A stretch of 64,000 nt of DNA from Flavobacterium aestivum (GTDB lineage: Bacteria > Bacteroidota > Bacteroidia > Flavobacteriales > Flavobacteriaceae). The position numbers and the translations under genes were made by a program. Below, one piece after another: positions 46,301 through 53,013 of the stretch. Numbering within the stretch: the stretch's first letter is position 1; each line of letters starts with the position of its first letter. The stretch lies in the NCBI RefSeq assembly GCF_026870175.2, contig NZ_CP113977.2, forward strand, positions 3,844,001 through 3,908,000, read 5' to 3'. The notes below the pieces were generated by a model. It saw nothing but the letters and a program-made list of their open reading frames with translations, was not told where the DNA came from and made no database searches.

Positions 46301-46730
46301 TGATTGTAATTGAACTTAATAAATTTGTATTTAATAATGCACCTGTATCAATTCTGTACCCAACATAAGTACCTGCGGTATAATCAGTATCGGTATCGGT
46401 AACTCTATAATCTACAGAGCCAGAAACACCAACAGTAACATTTGCTGTTGCAAAATTATTCAAGTCAGCATCTATTAACCTGGGGGCATTTGTTGCCGAA
46501 CAAAGCACACAAACACCACTAAGACTACCCGTTGCCGTCAAATTGCCAAAAGTACTGTTTATAAAAGGAAGTGGAGTTTCTGTATTACATTGGGCCGAAA
46601 CAATGGTCGCTGAACACACATAAAAAACAAAAAAAAGGAATGCTCTTTTGAATGTTCTTTGAATTAATGTCTTTAATGTAATAGATTGGTTTGATTGATT
46701 AATCGAAAGGTCTTTGTAATTTTTTTTCAT
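40335..46730 (-). CDS. Giant T9SS surface adhesin with tandem DUF11-type repeats and gliding-motility C-terminal domain
   Basis: The 2131-residue protein has a long N-region and hydrophobic signal (FLFFVFYVCSATIVSAQ, about 33-48). Four divergent repeats of about 150 residues follow (each with a TYPV or FPV site, a DYPxGT site and a SFDEARIS-like site). A cadherin/Ig-like domain (about 730-825, with GNVLTNDTLNG) leads into eight DUF11-type repeats of exactly 118 residues (about 830-1773) and two divergent ones containing DKNHDGIANEGD-type calcium-binding-like loops. The C-terminus, with NAVSPDGDGLNDFF and EIYNRWG, is a type B T9SS sorting domain, so the protein should cross the outer membrane by T9SS and sit on the cell surface. 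It probably acts as an adhesin or in gliding. It heads the set with PorP/SprF and OmpA. Confidence 0.92.
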   Translation of the reverse strand: MKKNYKDLSINQSNQSITLKTLIQRTFKRAFLFFVFYVCSATIVSAQCNTETPLPFINSTFGNLTATGSLSGVCVLCSATNAPRLIDADLNNFATANVTVGVSGSVDYRVTDTDTDYTAGTYVGYRIDTGALLNTNLLSSITIRTYLNGVLKETTSGPLLLGQGLLNGTGNNYVVGFNTTQDFDAIEISIGGLVGLSNIIDVYYPVIRNYCAGPALGCNTVSAMNLPTYPVSLEPTHTGVSGTSVGSVYDVTNCISSNTNDYATIALTAGIAGSGSISVKDQLTDYPSGTYAGFEIENSNLLNASALGNIVITTYRDGVQQQQLSGSNLVVGGSLLNNPGRYKVGFVSTTSFDEARISVNQTLALNLGSTKVYSAVFENFCAGPDLVCNTQTVMSAPTYPVYINGVNTGIDGLVCALCTINNAENLIDSNTTNYAQISLTASIGNSGSISIKDEKTDYPIGSFVGFTVENAPLLNVNALDAVTLRTYLNGVLQETKSGNSALAIVGTSNSTQTIGFVSTKSFDEARITITNTATVTLGVVNVYNVVFEKLCPVTLECNRTYPLTNPAFPVIIDSDKTGIDGVACVACVVNNTNNVLTADTTDFATIMVTAGVISTASIAVLDQLTTYPAGTFAGFTIKDLNSLAQLDLFNSLTVYTYLDGVLKESKSSALLTNVPILAPYVSGTAVYNVGFKTSQAFDEIRISLGSLANEINNINVYGAFVNTAGTSGGSLQCAVIDAVNDVLPPTVGATGNVNAGNVLTNDTLNGTPVNISDIILTSVPNGPLTVNADGSVTVAPNTPGGTYTVNYTICEKLNPTNCDTATVTIFVTAPSIALVKVGAVGGTGAVGDVITYTFTVTNTGNTTLTNVVINDALTNSVNLAVTPSTLAPNETGTATATYTIIQADVDAGKVTNSATVTGTTPTSGTVTDTSGTTINNDTPTETTLTPNPSIALVKTGAVGGTGIVGDVITYTFTVTNTGNTVLTNVVVNDALTNSVNLAVTPSTLAPNATGTATATYTIIQADVDAGKVINSATVTGTTPTSGTVTDISGTAINNNTPTETTLVPNPSIAVVKTGTVGGTGAVGYLITYTFTVTNTGNTTLTNVVVNDALTNSVNLAVSPSTLIPNATGTATATYTIQQSDIDAGKVTNSATVTGTTPTNGTVTDTSGTTILNNTPTETTLTQNPSIAVVKTGVVGGTGAVGDVITYTFTVTNTGNTTLNSIIINDALTNSVNLAVSPSTLAPNATGTATATYTIQQSDIDAGKVTNSATVTGTTPTNGTVTDTSGTTILNNTPTETTLTRSPSIAMVKVGAVGGTGGVGDLLTYTFTVTNTGNTTLTNIVVNDALTNSVNLAVTPSTLAPNATGTATATYTIIQADVDAGKVTNSATVTGTTPTSGTVTDTSGTTINNDTPTETTLIPNPSIALVKTGVVGGTGAVGDVITYTFTVTNTGNTNLTNIHFSDALTNSVNMAVTPSTLVPNATGTATATYTIQQSDIDAGKVTNTATVTGTTPTSGTVSDTSGTTILNDTPTETSLTQSSSIAMVKVGTTGGTGAVGDVITYTFTVTNTGNTTLTNIIVSDALTNSLNLTVTPSTLAPNATGTATATYTIQQSDIDTGKVTNSATVTGTTPTSGTVTDTSGTTILNDTPTETILTPSPSIALVKTGAVGGTGAVGDVITYTFTVTNTGNSTLTNIIVNDALTNSVNLAILPSTLAPNATGTVTATYTIKQSDIDAGKVTNSATVTATTPTNGTVTDTSGSTILNDSPTVTALNSLFSIKIMKEGIYEDKNHDGIANEGDVINYAFTITNTGNSALNNVTIKDDNVSTVKGFLHTLAVGASDSVTFTAVYMITNNDIKSGYVYNSAIVSAISPANTTISAISTDPTPCLTCPVDSNCLTCTITAIAQSPSIAIVKKAVFNDNNGDGYGEIGETIGYSFTVMNTGNLPLTNVVLTDALPGIVISGGPISLGIGESNSTSFSGIYVLTQQDIIKGSVTNQAMIKGVTPSGAEVSDMSDDTSPLEDDPTILSINSCSLEVFNAVSPDGDGLNDFFRIRGIECYPKNTVEIYNRWGVKVYDAKGYNNDTIVFRGISDGRATIDTSEGLPSGTYFYVVKYEDFNGNGIDQSGYLDLNRN
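41412..44243 (-). repeat. Eight in-frame tandem repeats of 354 bp inside the adhesin gene
   Basis: Each unit begins with PSIA[LVM]VK-like codons and encodes 118 residues with YTFTVTNTGNT, DALTNSVNLAV and NSATVTGTTPT. The distance from the first to the eighth unit start (44243 to 41765) is exactly 7 x 354 bases, so no unit has gained or lost a base. DNA identity between units is high, which makes copy-number change by recombination likely. Confidence 0.92.
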
Positions 46731-47120
46731 AGAATAAAAGATTAAACTTTTTAAACAAAATAAAATTCACAACTCTTTTAACATCTAACAACATATCGTT
46801 AAATATAACTAAAAAATCGATATAATACACAATAAAATGTATTTAATAGAATATTGACTACGTAATTAATCGATAGGAGAACTTGGAAAAGCAGGACAAA
46901 GAACATATTATTCCTGTAAATTTATTCTATTAAGAAAGGAGAAGCACATAAATCAAGCAAACAAAAATCGATAGTAACATAGAATTATTACTAGAAGAAA
47001 ATCTAACAAATACTAGTTATGTAACCCAATTACTATATTCGATACTTCTTATTTCGCTATAAAAAACAAATAACATGAACTAATTTTCATAAATTACGAT
47101 TCCTAATAATAGTAAAGATT
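46731..47120. other. Intergenic region, 390 bases, divergent promoters expected
   Basis: It separates the minus-strand adhesin gene from the plus-strand sensor kinase gene. It is very AT-rich. I see no terminator, repeat or short gene, and no promoter match good enough to report. Confidence 0.5.
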
Positions 47121-48596
47121 ATGGCTGAAATTAAGAACCATTCAAAATCAAAAAATCACAATATAATCCTACTCTATATTATATTGTTTTTTTCATGTAC
47201 TTCACTAATCATTATAAACTACATTACTATTACAATTCTATCTACATCGAGAGCCTATATAAATGGGGAGTCACATTACTCCAAAGGACAAAACAAAGCA
47301 TCTCGGCATTTGATTACCTATTTGTACACAGAAAATGATAAAAGCTGGAAATCGTTTAACGAAGAATTGAGTGTTCCCTTGGGTGACCAATTAGCAAGAA
47401 TAGCTTTAACTCATAATCTTGATGATAGTATCGCCAAAAAAGGGTTTAGAGCTGGGAGAAATAAAGAAGGGGATTTAGATGATTTAATCTGGGTATTTAA
47501 AAATTTTAATACTGTACCATTTCTAAAAAGAGCAATTTACGAGTGGAAAAATGCTGATAAATTAGTAAATCAGCTTCATGAAATGGGCGTTGAAGTTCAT
47601 GAAAAAATTAAATCTGGTACATTAGATGAGAAAACAAAACATGAACTTTCGTCTAAAATAAATTCTCTATGCGAAAAACTAGGCGTTGCTGCAGATAAGT
47701 TCTCTAATATTGTTGGTGACGGTACCCGAGAAATTAAAGGCATTTTAATCGTTATAAATATATTTTTTATACTAATAATAATCAGTTGTGCTAGTATTTA
47801 TTATGTAATCACATTAAAAAAAATAATAGCTTCAGAGAAGGATATTAGTAGTAAAAAAGAACAATTACACGATATTATAAAAGATTTAGAAAAAACTAAA
47901 ATAGAATTATCTACAGAAATAATCCAGCATAAAAAACTAATTGGGACCATAAGCCATGATATAAAAAGCCCTTTGAAATATTTAGTAATGACCAATAAAT
48001 ATATTTATGAAGAGTCTAAAAACTATAATGATGTAAAATTCAAAAAAAACACGAAATCCGTTTATTCATCTACACTGCAACTGTATAATTTCATTGACAG
48101 TTTATTGACCTATTCTAAAATATTCTTTGAAGGAAAATCTTCTGAAAATCTGGATTATTATCTAAAAGAACTGGTACAAACGAAATGCAATTTATTCCAT
48201 GATATAGCCGAGGCTTCAAATAATGTTTTAGTAAATGAAATTGATAAAAATGTTAAGACAAAAATAAACAAGGACATATTATCTGTTATTCTTCACAACA
48301 TTCTTGATAATGCCATAAAACACACAGAGAGAGGAGTCGTTAAAGTGTATAGCCACGTTAAAAACAAAAAATTATATCTGGTTGTAGAAGACTCGGGAAA
48401 AGGATTTAAAGAAGAGGATCTAATCTATTACAACCAATTAAGTAATGAACAATCTGATGAAAAATTAATCCTAAGGAATAACGGAATGGGGCTACATATG
48501 GTTGTAGAATTAATTCAGATACTCAACGGTGATTTAAAATTTTATAGTGAAGGAGGAAAAGGTTCTAAAATTGAAATAATTACTGATTTAAATTAG
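47121..48596 (+). CDS. Membrane sensor histidine kinase, paralogue of the kinase at 35739-37163
   Basis: The 491-residue protein has TM helix 1 (about 16-38), a periplasmic sensor segment with SRAYINGESHYSKGQ and AGRNKEGDLDD, and TM helix 2 (about 212-235). A coiled-coil-like linker (about 240-275) leads to the H-box TISHDIKSPLKYL (His near 278) and an ATPase domain with N-box HNILDNAIKH, DSGKGF and a G2-like NNGMGLHMVVEL. The sensor segment aligns closely with that of the other kinase, while the catalytic half is more divergent. Its stop codon abuts the stop of the convergent NarL-type regulator gene (48597-49229), which is the likely partner although not co-transcribed. The start at ATG 47121 is preferred. 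Confidence 0.9.
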   Translation: MAEIKNHSKSKNHNIILLYIILFFSCTSLIIINYITITILSTSRAYINGESHYSKGQNKASRHLITYLYTENDKSWKSFNEELSVPLGDQLARIALTHNLDDSIAKKGFRAGRNKEGDLDDLIWVFKNFNTVPFLKRAIYEWKNADKLVNQLHEMGVEVHEKIKSGTLDEKTKHELSSKINSLCEKLGVAADKFSNIVGDGTREIKGILIVINIFFILIIISCASIYYVITLKKIIASEKDISSKKEQLHDIIKDLEKTKIELSTEIIQHKKLIGTISHDIKSPLKYLVMTNKYIYEESKNYNDVKFKKNTKSVYSSTLQLYNFIDSLLTYSKIFFEGKSSENLDYYLKELVQTKCNLFHDIAEASNNVLVNEIDKNVKTKINKDILSVILHNILDNAIKHTERGVVKVYSHVKNKKLYLVVEDSGKGFKEEDLIYYNQLSNEQSDEKLILRNNGMGLHMVVELIQILNGDLKFYSEGGKGSKIEIITDLN

Positions 48597-49229
48597 TCAA
48601 ACTGTGAATTTTTTAAACAATTCAGATAACTCAATAATATTGGTTATGTGTGTTTTTTTGAAAATATTCAATTTATGGGTACTTACAGTAGTCATTTTTA
48701 TATCCAATTCATTGGCAATTTCAAGATTTCCAAATCCTTTTACAAGAAGTTCCGCAATTTCAAATTCTCTTTGGGTAAGTTCTTCCAGAGGATTACAGCT
48801 TTCTCTCTTATTTTGAGAAAACTCTATGAATTTATCAAGTATATCTGTTGAGATATATTTCCCTACTTCTAAAACAGTTTTTACAACTTTGACAATTGTG
48901 CCACTATCGCTCAACTTATTCAGGTATCCATTTGCCCCAGCTTGTATGTAACGAAAAGCATAAATATCCTCATCATGAGCAGAAAAAATTAATATTTTTA
49001 GATTTTTTTGTAACTCCCGTAGATCATCTATCATGTAGTATTTTTTACCGCCTGGTAAATTGATATCCAATATTACCAAATCAAAATAATTTTTTCCCAA
49101 TTCAATAAGTGCTCCCGGAAAATCATTCGTCCCAAAAACCTGAACATCATCAAGTTCATTTTCTAATAAAAGGGACATTCCTGATCTTACAATAAAATGA
49201 TCATCAACAATTAGTATTTTTTTTACCAT
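48597..49229 (-). CDS. NarL/FixJ-family response regulator
   Basis: The 210-residue protein has a receiver domain with the acidic pair in VDDHF (residues 9-10), phospho-acceptor Asp55 (VILDINLPGG), Ser in IFSAHDE and Lys in LNKLSD. A C-terminal LuxR-type helix-turn-helix follows (about 148-200, LTQREFEIAELLVKGFGN and TTVSTHKLNIFKK). It lies end-to-end with the sensor kinase gene at 47121-48596 on the other strand. Control of the neighbouring adhesin or motility genes is possible but not shown. Family assignment is very safe. Confidence 0.93.
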   Translation of the reverse strand: MVKKILIVDDHFIVRSGMSLLLENELDDVQVFGTNDFPGALIELGKNYFDLVILDINLPGGKKYYMIDDLRELQKNLKILIFSAHDEDIYAFRYIQAGANGYLNKLSDSGTIVKVVKTVLEVGKYISTDILDKFIEFSQNKRESCNPLEELTQREFEIAELLVKGFGNLEIANELDIKMTTVSTHKLNIFKKTHITNIIELSELFKKFTV

Positions 49230-49745
49230 AACGGAAAACTAAATTTAAAACTATTACAACCTATCCCAAATCAAGCCAACAGTTTTGCCATCAACGATAA
49301 CTTCCCTTTATAAAAGCATTTTAGTGCAAAAAACTAGTACTGTCTTGTAACAAAGTCCTTTAAACTTAATTATAAGAGTTGAGGTATATAAGGTCAACCT
49401 CATCTCTGATAAAAGAATATTATCATCTAAAGGAGAATATTACATTAAAAAACTAAATCATGATGTCAATATAATGATTTTAAAAAAAATTAACAATATA
49501 AAATAATTATTTTTATCAAAATACGCGTTTTATTAAGAAAACAACATCAAATTATTCAAATTAATATAATATAATTCTTATAATCAAAAATAGTAAGCAT
49601 AATCTTTCTGTTTAATTAAATTCAAATTATTGTATCAAAAAAAAACTGCTATAAAAAAACCGCTACTACTTAAATTTAAGTAATAGCGGTTTTTCCTTAT
49701 ACTAATAATTAACCTTTTCTCTTTGCAGAACTACTTTTTCTAATA
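49230..49745. other. Intergenic region, 516 bases
   Basis: It lies upstream of the NarL-type regulator gene and downstream of the M1 peptidase gene, both on the minus strand. The right part holds the terminator at 49655-49694. The rest is extremely AT-rich, with no short gene or repeat that I can support; the regulator promoter should be here. Confidence 0.5.
49655..49694. terminator. Rho-independent terminator after the M1 peptidase gene
   Basis: AAAAACCGCTA at 49655-49665 pairs with TAGCGGTTTTT at 49684-49694. The stem continues through TACTTAAA/TTTAAGTA with a single C-A mismatch. Poly-A and poly-T flanks make it usable in both directions; its position serves the minus-strand peptidase gene. 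Confidence 0.85.
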
Positions 49746-51632
49746 CTAATAACTATTCCACACATTATTTTTCGGACTAGCATCTACATAAATGCCATTA
49801 TCAAGATTTACCGATTTTATTTTTTTATCAGATTTCAAATAAATTGTTGTGTTTTTTTGATTGTTTTTCCAAACGGCTGGAGTTTGATGCAAAATCTCTT
49901 TTGAATTGTCATCATACATAATAACAACATCAAAAGGAATGGCGAAACCACCAACATTTTTAATCCAAATTGTTTTTTTCGAATTCATATCTTCCACTTT
50001 TTCAATCACTAAATCAATGTGATTATTGCTAAAAAACCAGTTGTTGAAAAACCAATTTAAATTTTTACCCGAACTGGTATTCATACAATTAAAAAAGTCC
50101 CAAGGAATTGGATGTTTACCGTTCCATGTATCCATATAAAAATGCAATGATTTTTTGAATTGGTCATCACCAAGCAAATCTTTCAAAGCAAGATACGAAA
50201 GAGAAGCTTTGCCATATGAATTGTTTCCATATCCCGCATCAGACACTTGGGTAGACATCGTGATTATGGGTTGATCTTCTTCTGCAGATGGGTCTTTTAT
50301 ATAACGATTGATTCTGAACTCTTTATAAAATCTATCGGCTGCCTCTTTACCATGTTCTGCAATGCCTATTAGATATTCAAAAGTAGTAGCCCAGCCTTCG
50401 TCCATATAAGCATATCGGGTTTCATTTATTCCCATATAAAAGGGAAAATAGGTATGTGCTATTTCATGATCTTGTACCAATTGTGCAAAAATAGCATTCC
50501 CTACCTGTGCATCATTAACCATCATAGGATACTCCATATCAGCAAATCCCTGAAAAGCAGTCATTTTTGAGTATGGATAAGGAATTCCTGGCCAATTATT
50601 AGAAAACCAATCTAATGCGTAATTAATATTTTTAACCGAATTAAAAAAATCCGTGCCTGTTATATCATAAGCTGCTTGAGTACTGGTGCGACGTTTGGTT
50701 TTAGCATCTACAATTGCGCTACTGGCATCCCAAATATAATGATTGCTTAATGCGAAACAAACATCACTAATGTTGTTGGCTTTAAACTTCCAGCTATTCC
50801 ATTCATTTTGCTGAGTAACACGTCCTTCTTTCAATTCTTGTTCATTAGCAATACGCATTACCTCATCTGAGATATATGATTTTTTTAAACGAGCAGCATA
50901 TTCAGGTTGCAAAACCTCATCTGGGTTTAATAAATCTCCTGTTCCATAAACCACGTAATTTTTGGGTGCATTAACTGTGTAAACATAATCGTTAAAGTCA
51001 TTATAGAATTCTTGACGATCTGTATGAGGTATTCTGTCCCAGTAATTATAATCGTCAAAAACTGATACTCTAGGATAGCTATAGGCTACATAAAAAGTAG
51101 TTTCGTCTATTTGTCCTTCTCTTCCACTCTCTTTTGACAAAGGATAATTCCATTCGATTTCAAAAGTTGCTTTAGTCTTTGGCAGCAAAGGGCTTTTTAT
51201 CTTTACATTTCCAACAGTCCCCCATTTTCTGGCATCTTCATTGTAAGTAACCCCATCTATTTTTAAAGATGTAATCGTCAATCCATTTGATAGAAAGTTT
51301 TCACCCACACTTCCTCCTCTTGGAGATGTTGGCTTGTGCAAATTATTCACAAAACGTATCACTATATTTCTCAGTGTATCATTACTATTGTTTTCGTATA
51401 CAATAGTTTCGCTACCGCTTACCTCCTTTGTCGTTGCATTTACACTAATATTCATGGTATAAATACCGTGATTTTGCCAATACTTTTTACCGGGCTTTCC
51501 ATCCATAGAACGAGTCTCTTTTGCATAAGCTTCTTTTATGTTTCTAGGCATATAAAGCTCTTGGGCAAAACTACTTTGTACAAATACAATAATTGTCAGG
51601 GCTAATAGTTTCGATAGGATTTTCTTTTTCAT
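49746..51632 (-). CDS. Secreted M1-family (gluzincin) metallopeptidase
   Basis: The 628-residue protein begins with a signal peptide (MKKKILSKLLALTIIVFVQ, ending near SSFAQ). It carries the zinc site HEIAH near residue 390, with a second glutamate in YMDEGWATTFEY about 20 residues later, the standard HExxH-x18-E of M1 aminopeptidase-like enzymes. The N-terminal half is the beta-sandwich domain of that family, and the C-terminal part a helical domain followed by a beta domain. It likely trims peptides in the periplasm or at the cell surface. No T9SS C-terminal sorting domain is visible. The gene is monocistronic in appearance, with a terminator at 49655-49694; a small membrane-protein frame lies upstream on the same strand. 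Confidence 0.9.
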   Translation of the reverse strand: MKKKILSKLLALTIIVFVQSSFAQELYMPRNIKEAYAKETRSMDGKPGKKYWQNHGIYTMNISVNATTKEVSGSETIVYENNSNDTLRNIVIRFVNNLHKPTSPRGGSVGENFLSNGLTITSLKIDGVTYNEDARKWGTVGNVKIKSPLLPKTKATFEIEWNYPLSKESGREGQIDETTFYVAYSYPRVSVFDDYNYWDRIPHTDRQEFYNDFNDYVYTVNAPKNYVVYGTGDLLNPDEVLQPEYAARLKKSYISDEVMRIANEQELKEGRVTQQNEWNSWKFKANNISDVCFALSNHYIWDASSAIVDAKTKRRTSTQAAYDITGTDFFNSVKNINYALDWFSNNWPGIPYPYSKMTAFQGFADMEYPMMVNDAQVGNAIFAQLVQDHEIAHTYFPFYMGINETRYAYMDEGWATTFEYLIGIAEHGKEAADRFYKEFRINRYIKDPSAEEDQPIITMSTQVSDAGYGNNSYGKASLSYLALKDLLGDDQFKKSLHFYMDTWNGKHPIPWDFFNCMNTSSGKNLNWFFNNWFFSNNHIDLVIEKVEDMNSKKTIWIKNVGGFAIPFDVVIMYDDNSKEILHQTPAVWKNNQKNTTIYLKSDKKIKSVNLDNGIYVDASPKNNVWNSY

Positions 51633-51742
51633 TTTTGATTTTTAGATTGTGACAGTTTGTAATAAGTATCCAAATCTTGATTTTTGTAACAAAAACTTGT
51701 CGTTTTTTTATAAAAAAACCAAAATGAAATTCGAAATGCCTT

Positions 51743-51907
51743 TTATAAATGATAAAACGCTTTTATGAGAAAATTGACTAATACATACAAAATAGCACCT
51801 ATTAAAGCAAAAGCGAGAATAAAAGCAAGAATATTAATTACAATATTGGGAATGAATTTTAGTCTTGGATGCACATAAAAAGGCTCACGATGCAAACGTT
51901 CGTGCAC
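51743..51907 (-). CDS. Small membrane protein of unknown function (54 residues, GTG start), possibly frameshifted at its 5' end
   Basis: A frame from GTG at 51907 to TAA at 51743 encodes a basic, His/Arg-rich head (MHERLHREPFYVHPRLKF) followed by a strongly hydrophobic helix rich in Ile, Leu and Ala, and a short tail ending FYHL. That pattern is characteristic of a one-helix membrane protein, not random DNA. The same frame stays open further upstream but without ATG. A neighbouring frame starting GTG at 51966 encodes KFIKAFKLSK and could join it after a one-base shift in an A-rich stretch near 51930. Whether this is a natural decay, a sequencing slip or a true short gene is unclear. It lies between the M1 peptidase and PorP/SprF genes on the same strand. 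Confidence 0.5.
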   Translation of the reverse strand: MHERLHREPFYVHPRLKFIPNIVINILAFILAFALIGAILYVLVNFLIKAFYHL

Positions 51908-52008
51908 ATTTTTGGCTGCTATTTTTATTTTCTTTTTGATAGCTTAAATGCTTTAATAAATTTCACTTCTAATTTAAGCTTTATTTAGACATTTTTAATG
52001 TTTTTTAA

Positions 52009-53004
52009 TCAATAATAAGCAGGGCAACTATAACATCTTCTACTCGTATCAAAAATATACATGAATGAAAGCTCATATACCCCTCCTGTTTTTCCAATAT
52101 GTGTAGTATTGAAATCATAAGAATAGCCAAATTTAAAATGATTAAACTGTAGCCCTCCAAAAAGGTTGACCGAAATTAAAAAATCACTCCCCGGAGTATC
52201 TTTTGACGGATTTGTTGCGGCACCTACCCCAAAAAAATATTTTTCAAATATCAGACCCGTTCCAAAATCCAAACGATCATAGGATCCTTGTGCCATATAG
52301 TTTGTCGTTACCAATAATCGGGTTTCATAAGGAAAACTGATTATATCTACATAATCTGCAATATGAAATTCATATCCCAAATTGGCCGAAAAAAAACGGT
52401 CTAATGGCATATTACCATCTTCTTCAAAAGAAATGTCAGGTTTATTAATATGCTTCAATGCCAAACCAATCCATCCTTTTTCATTATTGATTAACATTCC
52501 TGCAGAAATGTCGAAAAAATTTATATGATTATTATACAATAAAGGATCTCCACTCCCTGGATTAATGCTTCCGGATCCAATATTGATTTGATCTCCCAAC
52601 ACCAAGTTTTGAAAACCATAAGATTTATACCCAAATCCTACTTCAGCTGCCGGGCGAAAATACCAATCATCTGTCAACTGCACTCGGTATGCATAGGAAA
52701 GACTTCCTTCAAAAAATTTATAATCTGTAAATGTTTCTCTCTCGCTTAACAAGTTTAATCCAAATCCGCTATTTATATTTTCATCCCAAGTATAGGCATA
52801 TGCAAAATCTGAGTCTACTCTTAACTCTAAGTCTGGCCATTGTGTTCTATGCAATATTCCTGCATTGGTAGTTTCTAACATACCTGTAAATCCGGGATTT
52901 AAAACCTGTGGCACCATAAAATATTGCGTAAACACAGGATCTTGTGCATTTACGATAATTGAATAAAAGAATAACGACAGAAAGGCTACTATTTTAATTT
53001 TCAT
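52009..53004 (-). CDS. T9SS-associated PorP/SprF family outer-membrane protein (second copy)
   Basis: The 331-residue protein has a signal peptide (MKIKIVAFLSLFFYSIIVNAQ) followed by DPVFTQYFMVPQVLNPGFTG, the standard PorP/SprF opening, and later HRTQWPDLEL and barrel strands such as GWIGLALKHINKPDISF. The C-terminus contains a Cys-rich CYSCPAYY tail, unlike the copy at 39288-40196. It starts 9 bases after the stop of the 2249-residue adhesin gene and so is almost certainly translated from the same transcript. Its role would be the surface display of that adhesin, as for SprF with SprB. Confidence 0.93.
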   Translation of the reverse strand: MKIKIVAFLSLFFYSIIVNAQDPVFTQYFMVPQVLNPGFTGMLETTNAGILHRTQWPDLELRVDSDFAYAYTWDENINSGFGLNLLSERETFTDYKFFEGSLSYAYRVQLTDDWYFRPAAEVGFGYKSYGFQNLVLGDQINIGSGSINPGSGDPLLYNNHINFFDISAGMLINNEKGWIGLALKHINKPDISFEEDGNMPLDRFFSANLGYEFHIADYVDIISFPYETRLLVTTNYMAQGSYDRLDFGTGLIFEKYFFGVGAATNPSKDTPGSDFLISVNLFGGLQFNHFKFGYSYDFNTTHIGKTGGVYELSFMYIFDTSRRCYSCPAYY

Positions 53005-53013
53005 CTTGCTATT

